From Hafnia alvei (GTDB taxonomy: Bacteria; Pseudomonadota; Gammaproteobacteria; Enterobacterales; Enterobacteriaceae), in contig NZ_OZ061315.1 in the NCBI RefSeq assembly GCF_964063325.1, positions 4,340,001-4,404,000 of the forward strand: 64,000 nucleotides of DNA, in the 5' to 3' direction. The notes beneath the pieces were generated by a model, which made no database searches, was not told the origin of the DNA, and saw nothing but the letters and a program-made list of their open reading frames with translations. The translations under genes were made by a program, and so were the position numbers. This document shows positions 27,548 to 36,473 of the stretch, piece by piece; within the stretch, counting starts at the first letter, position 1, and every line of letters starts with the position of its first letter.

Positions 27548-29326
27548 ATGACACCCATAAATGCTCAGTCCATATTGATGCAAATTCAGCCGACGATCTT
27601 ACGCTTCACAAAAATGCTCGCCAGCGTCTTACAATTGGAAGTCGAAATCGTTGATGCCAATATGACGCGAGTATCGGGCACTGGCCCCTACGGGAAATTT
27701 TTTGGCCGAAAACTCAATAGCAACTCAAGATTGCTTAGATATGTTCTTGATACAAAGCAGGAAAAAGTTGTTATCCATTCGCGATTCGATCCGGTTTGTG
27801 ACGGCTGTACCAGCAAAGACAGCTGCAAAGAGAAGGCTTTTCTTGGGATCCCTATTATTTTTCAAAACGCCTGCATCGGAGTGATCAGCTTGGTGGCATT
27901 TACGCCTGAACAACAAGAGAGAATAAAAGATAATATTCATGAATTCTCTGACTACGTACGCCATATATCCAATCTTTTTGTCTCTAAGCTCCTAGAAAAC
28001 CAAGGAGGTAGCGACGGAATAAATAAAATACTCATGAGCCTAATTGAGAATATGGACCAAGGCGTACTGGTTATTGATAATGAGAATAGAGCTAAATTTG
28101 CTAATCCCACGGCATTAAAACAGCTTAATGCGTCTCAAGATCAAATTATGGGTAAAACCTTTAATATCAGGCCACTTACTTTTCAACAAAATTATACCAG
28201 CGGCCATCTGCAACATATTATTTCCTTTGATGAACAACAGGAACTTATTATTGGTCAGCTGCATGATATTCAAGACCACCAGCTTTTTTTAATGGCATTT
28301 CATCAATCTCATTCACCGATGAACGTTGATTTTAATCCTGACGACCCACGTATTGAACATTTGGTTGGGGAATGTCGCCCAATTCGTACCTTAAAGCGTC
28401 TGATCACCCGCGTTGCCCCCAGCCCATCCAGCATTCTCGTGGTTGGTGAAAGCGGAACCGGTAAAGAAGTGGTGGCGCGTGCTATACATCAACTGAGCGA
28501 TCGTAATAACAAACCATTTATTGCCATCAACTGCGCAGCTATTCCAGACCAACTGCTAGAAAGTGAATTATTTGGCTATGTTAAAGGCGCATTCACCGGT
28601 GCTTCGGCGAATGGGAAAATAGGCCTGATTCAGGCGGCCAATAATGGAACACTTTTTTTAGATGAAATTGGGGATATGCCTCTGACGCTGCAGGCTAAGT
28701 TACTGCGTGCGATTGAATCGCGTGAGGTTCAACCGATTGGTTCCAGTAAACCGATCCCCGTGGATATCAGAATTATTTCCGCTACTAACCAAAATCTTGA
28801 GCAATACATTGCCGACGGAAAATTCCGCGAAGATCTCTATTATCGTCTAAACGTTATTCCCATGACGCTGCCGCCGCTGCGTGAGCGCCAAGGTGATATT
28901 GAACTACTGGTGCATTACTTTTTAAATCTACACACCAAACGTATCGGTATTGTTTATCCGGGCATGGCGCCAGAAGTGATGTCTTTGCTCAAGCTTTACC
29001 GCTGGCCGGGCAACGTGCGCGAACTCAGCAACCTGATGGAATATTTGATTAACGTGGTTCCAAGCGGAGAAGTGATTGATATCTCGCTGCTCCCTCCAAA
29101 TTTGGTCAATGGGCAGGTAATACGCAGCTACCGAGAGGATGTCCCCTATCAAAGCGCGGCGGCATGTGAAGAGCACGGCGCAACAGGGCTTGAAGATATG
29201 GAGCGGCAGATGATCCGTGAAGCGCTGAGCCGCCACAATAATAAAAAACAGGCCGCAGACGAACTTGGTATTGGTATTGCGACGCTATATCGGAAAATCA
29301 AAAAATACGAACTTACGTCACTTTAG
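27548..29326 (+). CDS. ygeV: Sigma-54-dependent activator YgeV (UacR)
   Basis: The 592-residue enhancer-binding protein has an N-terminal GAF/PocR-like sensor (about 1-150) with a CxxCx5C cluster (C84, C87, C93), a PAS-like region (about 160-250), an AAA+ domain (Walker A GESGTGKE at 300-307, GAFTGA at 347-352) and a C-terminal Fis-type helix-turn-helix. The intact GAFTGA loop shows that it can remodel sigma-54 polymerase. AAAGG lies eight bases before the ATG. In E. coli this regulator has been linked to urate/purine genes. It is divergent from ygeW and probably activates both minus-strand operons of the island. Confidence 0.93.
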   Translation: MTPINAQSILMQIQPTILRFTKMLASVLQLEVEIVDANMTRVSGTGPYGKFFGRKLNSNSRLLRYVLDTKQEKVVIHSRFDPVCDGCTSKDSCKEKAFLGIPIIFQNACIGVISLVAFTPEQQERIKDNIHEFSDYVRHISNLFVSKLLENQGGSDGINKILMSLIENMDQGVLVIDNENRAKFANPTALKQLNASQDQIMGKTFNIRPLTFQQNYTSGHLQHIISFDEQQELIIGQLHDIQDHQLFLMAFHQSHSPMNVDFNPDDPRIEHLVGECRPIRTLKRLITRVAPSPSSILVVGESGTGKEVVARAIHQLSDRNNKPFIAINCAAIPDQLLESELFGYVKGAFTGASANGKIGLIQAANNGTLFLDEIGDMPLTLQAKLLRAIESREVQPIGSSKPIPVDIRIISATNQNLEQYIADGKFREDLYYRLNVIPMTLPPLRERQGDIELLVHYFLNLHTKRIGIVYPGMAPEVMSLLKLYRWPGNVRELSNLMEYLINVVPSGEVIDISLLPPNLVNGQVIRSYREDVPYQSAAACEEHGATGLEDMERQMIREALSRHNNKKQAADELGIGIATLYRKIKKYELTSL

Positions 29327-29331
29327 GCACT

Positions 29332-29363
29332 GAGCCCCTTGCGCTAATGCTGTGCAGGGGCTT
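29332..29363 (+). terminator. Hairpin after ygeV
   Basis: AGCCCCTTGC and GTGCAGGGGCT form a stem starting about six bases past the ygeV stop. The T tract is poor, so termination is only possible. Confidence 0.35.
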
Positions 29364-29407
29364 GCCCACATCCCACATTTAGCACGATAGCCAATGCGCA
29401 GATCGTG

Positions 29408-29737
29408 TTAACCGTGAACCAACAACATCCCCATAATGAACAGGCAGAGCATCATCGGCAGAGCTAAAACCAGTAATTCCAGCATGCGCTTGCCCGGATG
29501 CAAAACCTCATCCTCTTTCGTTTTAGCTAGCGCCATAGCCCCCAGCAACACTGCCAGCAAAGACAGAGCACCTGCAAAGCTAAAATCGGCAAACAGCACT
29601 GACATCTTCCATGCGTTATAAGCTTCTGGCGATACCGTTGCCTGATGCTGCCCTTCTGTCAGCCACTGCCACAGTAGCAATACCAGCGGTAGCAGCCATG
29701 AGCCTGCACCGGCGATCCATGAAATACGTCTAATCAT
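29408..29737 (-). CDS. Small hypothetical inner-membrane protein
   Basis: I do not recognise a family. The 109-residue product has three predicted membrane segments (about residues 5-25, 45-68 and 83-106) joined by a polar loop (KTKEDEVLHPGKR). The start at 29737 is preferred because GGGAGAAGG lies directly upstream; an open frame reaches 29788 but would start inside the spacer after the ssb terminator. It lies between ygeV and ssb, convergent with ygeV. E. coli has yjcB near this place, but the sequences do not look alike. Confidence 0.7.
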   Translation of the reverse strand: MIRRISWIAGAGSWLLPLVLLLWQWLTEGQHQATVSPEAYNAWKMSVLFADFSFAGALSLLAVLLGAMALAKTKEDEVLHPGKRMLELLVLALPMMLCLFIMGMLLVHG

Positions 29738-29790
29738 TGCCTTCTCCCTAAAACCAAACCCGAGATATATTTCATTCTCGATTTCCACTC

Positions 29791-29816
29791 AAAAAAAAGC
29801 CCCGCAATGCAGGGCT
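29791..29816 (-). terminator. Rho-independent terminator of ssb
   Basis: On the minus strand AGCCCTGC-ATT-GCGGGGCT is followed by eight T residues, about 25 bp after the ssb stop. Confidence 0.85.
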
Positions 29817-29840
29817 ATGAGCTGATTTCTTTAACAGAAA

Positions 29841-30380
29841 TCAGAATGGAATATCGTCATCGAAATCCATTGGAGGTTCATTGCTTTGTGGCTGAGCTGC
29901 CGGCGCATTCTGTGGGCGAGCCGCTGGCTGAGAACCGCCGCTAAACTGATTGCCCTGTGGCTGCTGAGGCTGACCCCAACCGCCCTGCTGCCCTTGTGCC
30001 TGACCGCCGCCCATAGGAGCGCCGCCGCCTTGACGTCCACCCAGCATTTGCATGGTGCCGCCAACGTTTACGACGATTTCAGTGGTGTATTTTTCAACGC
30101 CAGCCTGATCGGTCCACTTACGGGTCTGCAAAGCACCTTCGATGTAAACCTGAGAACCTTTGCGCAGATATTCACCTGCAACCTCTGCCAGCTTGCCAAA
30201 CAACACTACACGGTGCCATTCGGTTTTTTCTTTCTGTTCGCCGGTTTGCTTGTCGCGCCAAGTCTCGGAGGTGGCCAGAGTAATATTGGCTACAGCACCA
30301 CCATTCGGCATATAACGGACTTCTGGATCTTGACCCAGATTCCCGACAAGAATCACTTTGTTAACGCCTCTGCTGGCCAT
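29841..30380 (-). CDS. ssb: Single-stranded DNA-binding protein
   Basis: The 179-residue protein has an OB-fold DNA-binding domain in residues 1-110 (GVNKVILVGNLGQDPEVRYMP), a flexible Gly/Gln/Pro-rich linker (about 112-170) and the acidic tip DFDDDIPF that recruits replication and repair partners. It coats single-stranded DNA during replication, recombination and repair. It is divergent from uvrA across a 423-bp region containing one LexA box, as in E. coli. Several in-frame QGGWGQ-like repeats occur in the linker. Confidence 0.98.
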   Translation of the reverse strand: MASRGVNKVILVGNLGQDPEVRYMPNGGAVANITLATSETWRDKQTGEQKEKTEWHRVVLFGKLAEVAGEYLRKGSQVYIEGALQTRKWTDQAGVEKYTTEIVVNVGGTMQMLGGRQGGGAPMGGGQAQGQQGGWGQPQQPQGNQFSGGSQPAARPQNAPAAQPQSNEPPMDFDDDIPF

Positions 30381-30541
30381 TTCGATTCTCCTGATGAAGT
30401 AAATTTGTACACACTAAAAATAATTATAGCGCGTAGTCTAAACCGTTAATTCTATCACGCCAGAGCCCTAACAGCATCACTGTTCGCTTCTGTGAAGTGG
30501 ATTCCTTAATTGTTTAAGCATAGAACAATTTTGCATTCATA

Positions 30542-30561
30542 TACTGGATATTCATTCAGGT
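30542..30561. promoter_or_regulatory. LexA (SOS) box between ssb and uvrA
   Basis: TACTGGATATTCATTCAGGT keeps the CTG-N10-CAG core and differs from the E. coli uvrA SOS box, as I recall it, by one base. It should repress uvrA and one ssb promoter until DNA damage. The rest of the 30381-30803 gap holds a long uvrA leader with an 8-bp inverted repeat (30719-30726 with 30752-30759). Confidence 0.85.
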
Positions 30562-30803
30562 TTTATTGTGCCATAATTGATCGTTTCAAGCATCGTTGTG
30601 TACTACTAAACTCGCCAAATATCGCAGCAGGCCGCGCCGTTACTGGTCTTAGCGTATTTTAAGCGACCGAGTACGCTACGCAGACCAAGATTATCCAGAG
30701 CCTATCCCAATAGGTACTCCGCTGTTGCCCGCTGTGTACGATTTATCAGCAAACAGCGGTAGGTAAGCCTAATGAGATGGGTTCTTCATCCGGGAAGTCG
30801 TTA

Positions 30804-33635
30804 ATGGATAAAATAGAAATACGGGGTGCTCGCACCCACAACCTGAAAAATATTAATCTGATCATTCCTCGCGACAAGCTGATTGTTGTGACCGGGCTAT
30901 CAGGCTCAGGCAAGTCCTCTCTGGCGTTTGATACGCTGTACGCTGAAGGCCAGCGCCGGTATGTCGAATCGTTGTCTGCCTATGCGCGTCAGTTTCTTTC
31001 TTTGATGGAAAAGCCAGACGTTGACCACATTGAGGGTCTGTCTCCGGCAATTTCCATTGAGCAGAAATCTACCTCACATAACCCGCGTTCAACCGTGGGG
31101 ACAATCACTGAAATCCATGACTATCTGCGTCTGCTGTTTGCCCGCGTTGGTGAGCCACGCTGCCCGGATCATGATGTTCCCTTAGCCGCACAAACCGTCA
31201 GCCAAATGGTTGATAACGTGCTGACGCAGCCGGAAGGTAAGCGTCTGATGTTGCTGGCACCGATCGTCAAAGATCGCAAAGGTGAGCATACTAAAACGCT
31301 GGAAAATCTGGCGGCACAAGGCTATATCCGCGCTCGCATCGACGGCGAGGTGTGCGATCTTTCCGATCCTCCCAAGCTGGAGCTTCAGAAGAAACACAGC
31401 ATCGAAGTGGTGGTCGATCGTTTCAAAGTACGCGATGACATGGCACAACGCTTAGCGGAATCCTTTGAAACAGCGCTAGAGCTGTCTGGCGGCAGCGCGA
31501 TTGTTGCCGATATGGATGACGCTAAAGCGCCTGAGCTGTTGTTCTCTGCAAACTTTGCCTGCCCAATTTGTGGCTACAGCATGCGTGAGCTTGAACCACG
31601 TTTGTTCTCATTCAACAATCCAGCAGGGGCTTGCCCAACCTGTGATGGCTTGGGCGTACAACAATATTTCGATCCCGATCGCGTGGTGCAAAACGCCGAG
31701 CTATCACTGGCCGGCGGCGCAATTCGCGGCTGGGATCGTCGTAACTTCTACTATTTCCAAATGCTGAAATCGTTAGCAGACCATTATCATTTTGATGTGG
31801 AAGCGCCGTTCGGTAGTTTGGATGCTAAAACGCAGAAAGCCGTGCTGTATGGCTCCGGCAAAGAGTCGATTGAGTTTAAATATATCAACGACCGTGGCGA
31901 CATTACGGTGCGCAACCATCCGTTCGAAGGCGTGTTGCACAATATGGAGCGCCGCTACAAAGAAACAGAATCTTCTGCGGTACGCGAAGAGCTATCGAAA
32001 TTCATCAGCAACCGTTCATGCGCATCGTGCCACGGCACTCGTCTACGTGAAGAAGCACGTCATGTGTTTGTTGAGAACACCACGCTGCCTGTGATTTCAG
32101 ATCTTAGCATTGGTGATGCTCTGACGTTCTTCCGCGATCTGAAACTGCAGGGCCAGCGTGCGCAGATTGCCGAAAAAATCCTGAAGGAAATCGGCGACCG
32201 ACTGAAGTTCTTGGTTAACGTAGGCCTGAACTACTTGAGCTTGTCCCGTTCTGCCGAAACGCTTTCCGGCGGTGAGGCGCAGCGTATTCGCTTGGCAAGT
32301 CAGATCGGCGCAGGTCTGGTTGGGGTGATGTACGTGCTGGATGAGCCTTCAATCGGCTTACATCAGCGTGATAACGAGCGACTTCTGGAAACCTTGATCC
32401 ACCTGCGCAATCTGGGTAACACCGTGATTGTGGTGGAGCACGATGAAGACGCCATTCGCGCAGCCGATTACGTGATTGATATCGGCCCAGGTGCGGGCGT
32501 GCACGGCGGCGAAGTCGTTGCTCAAGGCTCGGTGGATGAGATCATGGCGGTGCCTGAGTCCCTCACCGGCCAGTTCCTTAGCGGTAAACGTGAAATCGCG
32601 GTGCCTGCGGAACGCGTTCCTGCCGATGCCACCAAAGTACTTAAGCTGATTGGTGCCAGCGGAAATAACCTGAAGGACGTTACGCTAACGCTGCCTGTGG
32701 GGCTTTTCACCTGTATCACCGGTGTTTCTGGCTCAGGTAAATCCACGCTGATTAATGACACCCTGTTCCCGATTGCGCAAACCCAGCTAAACGGTGCAAC
32801 GCTCGCGGAACCTGCGCCTTATCGCGCGGTGGAAGGAATGGAACATTTCGATAAAGTTATCGATATTGACCAAAGCCCAATCGGCCGTACGCCACGCTCA
32901 AACCCTGCAACCTATACCGGCATTTTCACACCAGTACGCGAGCTGTTTGCAGGTGTTCCTGAATCACGCGCTCGCGGCTATAACCCTGGGCGTTTTAGCT
33001 TTAACGTTAAAGGCGGACGCTGTGAAGCCTGTCAGGGCGATGGGGTTATCAAGGTTGAAATGCATTTCTTGCCGGATATCTACGTACCTTGCGATCAATG
33101 CAAAGGTAAGCGTTATAACCGTGAAACGCTGGAGATTAAATACAAAGGCAAGAGCATCCACGAAGTGCTGGATATGACGATCGAAGAGGCGCGTGAGTTC
33201 TTCGATGCAGTCCCTGCGCTGGCGCGTAAGCTGCAAACGCTGATCGATGTTGGTCTATCCTATATTCGCTTAGGTCAGTCAGCAACCACGCTATCTGGCG
33301 GCGAAGCGCAGCGCGTGAAGCTGTCTCGCGAGCTCTCCAAGCGCGGGACCGGCCAAACCCTGTATATTCTGGATGAACCAACCACCGGCCTGCATTTCGC
33401 TGATATTCAGCAACTGCTGGCGGTATTGCATCAATTGCGCGATCAGGGCAACACCATCGTGGTAATTGAGCATAACTTGGACGTGATAAAAACAGCTGAC
33501 TGGATCGTCGACTTAGGACCAGAAGGCGGCGGTGGCGGTGGTCAGATTCTGGTATCAGGGACACCGGAAACGGTGGCTGAGTGTGAGCAATCACATACTG
33601 CTAGATTCTTGAAACCGTTACTTATTAAAAAATAG
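30804..33635 (+). CDS. uvrA: Excinuclease ABC subunit A
   Basis: The 943-residue damage-recognition ATPase of nucleotide excision repair has two ABC modules, with Walker A motifs GLSGSGKSS near residue 31 and GVSGSGKST near 640 and two LSGGEAQR signatures. It has zinc fingers (CPICGYSM.. with CPTCDGLG, and CEACQGDG with CDQCKGKRYN). The start at 30804 (MDKIEIRGARTHN) matches E. coli UvrA (940 residues); the upstream in-frame start at 30777 would add nine unlike residues. It is SOS-regulated through the LexA box in its promoter region. Confidence 0.98.
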   Translation: MDKIEIRGARTHNLKNINLIIPRDKLIVVTGLSGSGKSSLAFDTLYAEGQRRYVESLSAYARQFLSLMEKPDVDHIEGLSPAISIEQKSTSHNPRSTVGTITEIHDYLRLLFARVGEPRCPDHDVPLAAQTVSQMVDNVLTQPEGKRLMLLAPIVKDRKGEHTKTLENLAAQGYIRARIDGEVCDLSDPPKLELQKKHSIEVVVDRFKVRDDMAQRLAESFETALELSGGSAIVADMDDAKAPELLFSANFACPICGYSMRELEPRLFSFNNPAGACPTCDGLGVQQYFDPDRVVQNAELSLAGGAIRGWDRRNFYYFQMLKSLADHYHFDVEAPFGSLDAKTQKAVLYGSGKESIEFKYINDRGDITVRNHPFEGVLHNMERRYKETESSAVREELSKFISNRSCASCHGTRLREEARHVFVENTTLPVISDLSIGDALTFFRDLKLQGQRAQIAEKILKEIGDRLKFLVNVGLNYLSLSRSAETLSGGEAQRIRLASQIGAGLVGVMYVLDEPSIGLHQRDNERLLETLIHLRNLGNTVIVVEHDEDAIRAADYVIDIGPGAGVHGGEVVAQGSVDEIMAVPESLTGQFLSGKREIAVPAERVPADATKVLKLIGASGNNLKDVTLTLPVGLFTCITGVSGSGKSTLINDTLFPIAQTQLNGATLAEPAPYRAVEGMEHFDKVIDIDQSPIGRTPRSNPATYTGIFTPVRELFAGVPESRARGYNPGRFSFNVKGGRCEACQGDGVIKVEMHFLPDIYVPCDQCKGKRYNRETLEIKYKGKSIHEVLDMTIEEAREFFDAVPALARKLQTLIDVGLSYIRLGQSATTLSGGEAQRVKLSRELSKRGTGQTLYILDEPTTGLHFADIQQLLAVLHQLRDQGNTIVVIEHNLDVIKTADWIVDLGPEGGGGGGQILVSGTPETVAECEQSHTARFLKPLLIKK

Positions 33636-33662
33636 AGTATCGTTACAAGCCGAAAATTAATG

Positions 33663-33694
33663 CGCCCCGATGAGAACGATCATCGGGGCGTTTT
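33663..33694 (+). terminator. Rho-independent terminator of uvrA
   Basis: CGCCCCGATGA and TCATCGGGGCG form a perfect 11-bp stem followed by TTTTATATTTT, 28 bp after the uvrA stop. Confidence 0.88.
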
Positions 33695-33735
33695 ATATTT
33701 TGGCATTCGCTATCTGCTTACATATTAAAGAGAGA

Positions 33736-34083
33736 TTACAGCCCTTGGCGGGTTTGCTCACCGACATGGTTAAGCGCTAAAGAATAAGAGCCATCAACCA
33801 GTTTATAGAGCAAAGAATCATTGAGGGTACCGTCGAGGAAAATCGTACTCCAATGCGCTTTATTCAGGTTAGGACTTGGAACAATATCTTTATGTTCGCT
33901 GCGCAGTTGCGCTGCCTGCTCACAGCTCATTTTAAGCGCTACGGCAGGACGACCTTCTACATGGTCGACCATCGCAAACATCACGCCGCCTACTTTAACC
34001 TGATTTGCTCGCCAACGATTTTGGACGCTTTGCTCTGCCCCCGGTTTAGCCATGCAGTATTGCAAAAATGCCGAATTATTCAT
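33736..34083 (-). CDS. yjbR: MmcQ/YjbR-family protein
   Basis: A 115-residue protein of the MmcQ/YjbR (DUF419) family, with a CyaY-like fold reported for members. The sequence resembles E. coli YjbR throughout (LQYCMAKPGAEQSV, RPAVALKMS, LNKAHWSTIFLDG). The function is unknown; DNA binding has been suggested for relatives. The start at 34083 has AGGGGA eight bases upstream and gives MNNSAFLQYC. A longer frame to 34149 reads back into yjbQ and is rejected. It overlaps the end of yjbQ by eight bases, so the two are coupled. Confidence 0.9.
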   Translation of the reverse strand: MNNSAFLQYCMAKPGAEQSVQNRWRANQVKVGGVMFAMVDHVEGRPAVALKMSCEQAAQLRSEHKDIVPSPNLNKAHWSTIFLDGTLNDSLLYKLVDGSYSLALNHVGEQTRQGL

Positions 34084-34504
34084 GAACAATATCCCCTTGT
34101 ATAGTTGCGACGATCCGGCGCGTACCGCCGTGCACGCGGTGTTCACCAAACCATATCCCCTGCCAGGTTCCCAACTGTAGCTTTCCCCGACATATCGGTA
34201 ACGTTAAGGAAGCCCCTAACAGCGAAGACTTAATATGCGCAGGCATATCATCATCGCCTTCATAGTCGTGCTCATAGGGAGCATCTTCGGGGACCGTTCG
34301 CATGAAGTGTTGCTCCATATCGTAACGGACAGTGGGATCACAGTTTTCGTTGAGGGTTAACGACGCGGAGGTGTGCAGCAGCAGCAGATGCAATATCCCT
34401 ACCTCGACAGAGGCTAACTGTGGGAGTTTCTCGATAATTTCATCGGTGACCAGATGGAAACCACGCGGCTTTGCATGCAAAACAATAGTGTGCTGATACC
34501 ACAT
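34076..34504 (-). CDS. yjbQ: YjbQ, UPF0047 family (secondary thiamine phosphate synthase-like)
   Basis: A 142-residue UPF0047 protein with the conserved LLLLHTSASLTLNENCDPTVRYDME region and GTWQGIWFGEHR near the C terminus. The family has weak thiamine phosphate synthase activity reported for some members, but the physiological role is unclear. It precedes yjbR with an eight-base overlap in an operon convergent with uvrA. The order uvrA-yjbR-yjbQ is the same as in E. coli. Confidence 0.92.
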   Translation of the reverse strand: MWYQHTIVLHAKPRGFHLVTDEIIEKLPQLASVEVGILHLLLLHTSASLTLNENCDPTVRYDMEQHFMRTVPEDAPYEHDYEGDDDMPAHIKSSLLGASLTLPICRGKLQLGTWQGIWFGEHRVHGGTRRIVATIQGDIVHE

Positions 34505-34703
34505 CTTCAGACGTCCTTAACTAGTATATTCTTTGTACAATAGTCGGCAACTTTTGAGCATCAAAAGTTATGTAAAGACCTCGTTAGCCTACGCCCCAGA
34601 CAGATAGTTTGCAGCAGTCAATTTTCCTCGGCATGAAAACTCGCGCAAAAAAGCCCATGTATTTTTGATACATGGGCTAAAAAATTAATTAACTTGTTTA
34701 ATA

Positions 34704-35177
34704 TTAATTAGTTATATTTATCTTCCATTGGTTTGCCATCCATGCTCCGCTGCTTTGCATCAGGAAACCGAATATTCCTCCTAGGCACAGCGCCAAAACC
34801 ACCGATAACCACTCGGACTGCGAGCCAAATAGCGCACAGGCACCGATAAAACTGCCGGGCACAAAGCAAAGCACGCGCAGTCGGGATTGAGCACACATCA
34901 TGAAGGATATCGCCCCCGTCGTCGCTGCTGCGTAACTAACACCTGTCGAGGCCGTCAGAGCCATTGCAATGGCAGCCCAGCTTGCCCCACTCACATTAGC
35001 CGCTAGGCCACGACATAAACCCAGCAGCCCTTTGCTGGGAATAGCAAAATAGGTTGTGCAGCCTAAAAAGCCAATCCAGCTCATGAGCACCAACTGTTCG
35101 GCTAGCCATGCCCAAACACCGGATAAAATACCGGTGCTTAGCGCAAGACAAAGCAGTAACCGTGTGTCTTTTTTCAT
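34704..35177 (-). CDS. DUF1097 family inner-membrane protein
   Basis: A 157-residue hydrophobic protein with about five membrane segments, similar in pattern to E. coli YcdZ/YahC (DUF1097). No transport or enzymatic role is established for the family. The ATG overlaps the stop of the upstream psuT-like gene by one base (TAATG), so it is translated with the nucleoside transporter. That suggests a role in pseudouridine uptake or export, but this is inference. It is the last gene of the psuKGT operon. Confidence 0.85.
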   Translation of the reverse strand: MKKDTRLLLCLALSTGILSGVWAWLAEQLVLMSWIGFLGCTTYFAIPSKGLLGLCRGLAANVSGASWAAIAMALTASTGVSYAAATTGAISFMMCAQSRLRVLCFVPGSFIGACALFGSQSEWLSVVLALCLGGIFGFLMQSSGAWMANQWKINITN

Positions 35178-36448
35178 TATGAAACTATCGCTAATGCCCC
35201 AAGCCCGATGAACAAACCTGCAATCGTTGCGCTCATCAAGTTGGAAAGAGTTGCCGCAAGCAAAGCGCGTAATCCTAGGCGTGCAATGTCCGATGCACGC
35301 TCTGGAGCAACAGCGCTAAAGGCACCCACTACCACCGCAATTGATCCAAAGTTGGCGAAACCACAGAGAGCAAAAGAGATAACGGCAATGGTTTTTGGAT
35401 CTAAAGCACCCGCAGCATCCTTGAGATAGGGAGAGAAATTCACGTACGCGACAAACTCGTTAATCGCCAGTTTCTGTCCTATTAAACCACCAGCCAGTGC
35501 AGAGTTATCCCAGCTCACGCCCATGATGTATGCCAACGGAGAGAAGATATAACCCAACAGGCTTTCCAAGCTGACACCTGACCAACCAAACAACCCACCG
35601 ACGCCACCAATGATGCCGTTGATCAACGCAATTAACGCAACAAACGCCATCACCACCGTCGCCACGCCAACGGCGATCTTCAGACCTAGCATTGCACCGC
35701 TCGCCGCCGCTTCAATAACACTCGCGGGGCGCTTATCGCTGAATGACATCTGGCTAAACTCAACCTGAGACTCCTCTGTGGCGGGGCTGAGCATACGCGC
35801 AAATAAGATCCCACCGGGGATCGCCATCAACGACGCAGCTAGCAAGTACTCGATGGGCACACCTAACCCCGCATAGCCAACCAGCATGGAACCCGCAATT
35901 GACGCCATTCCGCTGCAAATTACCGTAAAAAGTTCGTTTCGGTTCATTTTGCTAATAAATGGTTTGAGCACCGCCGGAAGTTCGTTTTGCCCGAGAAATA
36001 TCGTGGTGACCGCTGCAAACGCCTCTACTTTGCTCACTCGCATCATTTTCTGGAACACATAACCAAGAATATTAATAACCCAGCCCATCACGCCGATATA
36101 ATAAAGAATCGAGATCAGCGAGGTAATAAAAATAATTGCCGGCAATACATGAAATGCGAAAACAAAACCAGCACCGTCAAATAACACATTCATTTTTGGG
36201 CCAACTAGGCCACCAAAAATAAATGAACTACCCGCATCGCTGTATGAAATAACCTTATTAACGCCACTCGCAATAGCGTTGATCAACCATTTGCCAGCAG
36301 GGACATAAAGCATCACTGCACCCAAAATAACCTGTAATAAAAGTGCCGCACCAACCGTTCTTATTTTAATTTTTCTTCGATTATTAGAAAATACAAAAGC
36401 GATTAAAAGGAGTATACCAATACCCAACAAGCTGCGTAATAAGTCCAT
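35177..36448 (-). CDS. psuT: NupC-family pseudouridine/nucleoside transporter
   Basis: A 423-residue concentrative nucleoside transporter. It has the gate and core domains of the CNT family, with motifs FLGQNELPAVLKPF, GYAGLGVP and NFGSIAVVVG. It resembles E. coli PsuT (YeiM) more than NupC, and it lies in one operon with pseudouridine kinase and glycosidase genes. The start at 36448 has AAAGGA seven bases upstream; the longer frame to 36511 translates part of a palindromic repeat and is rejected. It probably imports pseudouridine by proton or sodium symport. Confidence 0.88.
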   Translation of the reverse strand: MDLLRSLLGIGILLLIAFVFSNNRRKIKIRTVGAALLLQVILGAVMLYVPAGKWLINAIASGVNKVISYSDAGSSFIFGGLVGPKMNVLFDGAGFVFAFHVLPAIIFITSLISILYYIGVMGWVINILGYVFQKMMRVSKVEAFAAVTTIFLGQNELPAVLKPFISKMNRNELFTVICSGMASIAGSMLVGYAGLGVPIEYLLAASLMAIPGGILFARMLSPATEESQVEFSQMSFSDKRPASVIEAAASGAMLGLKIAVGVATVVMAFVALIALINGIIGGVGGLFGWSGVSLESLLGYIFSPLAYIMGVSWDNSALAGGLIGQKLAINEFVAYVNFSPYLKDAAGALDPKTIAVISFALCGFANFGSIAVVVGAFSAVAPERASDIARLGLRALLAATLSNLMSATIAGLFIGLGALAIVS

Positions 36449-36473
36449 AAATCCGTCCTTTCGATATATGCAG

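Noticed and set aside
33136..33594. 152-codon minus-strand ORF inside uvrA
   Set aside because: Antisense to a highly conserved ABC domain; no independent evidence.
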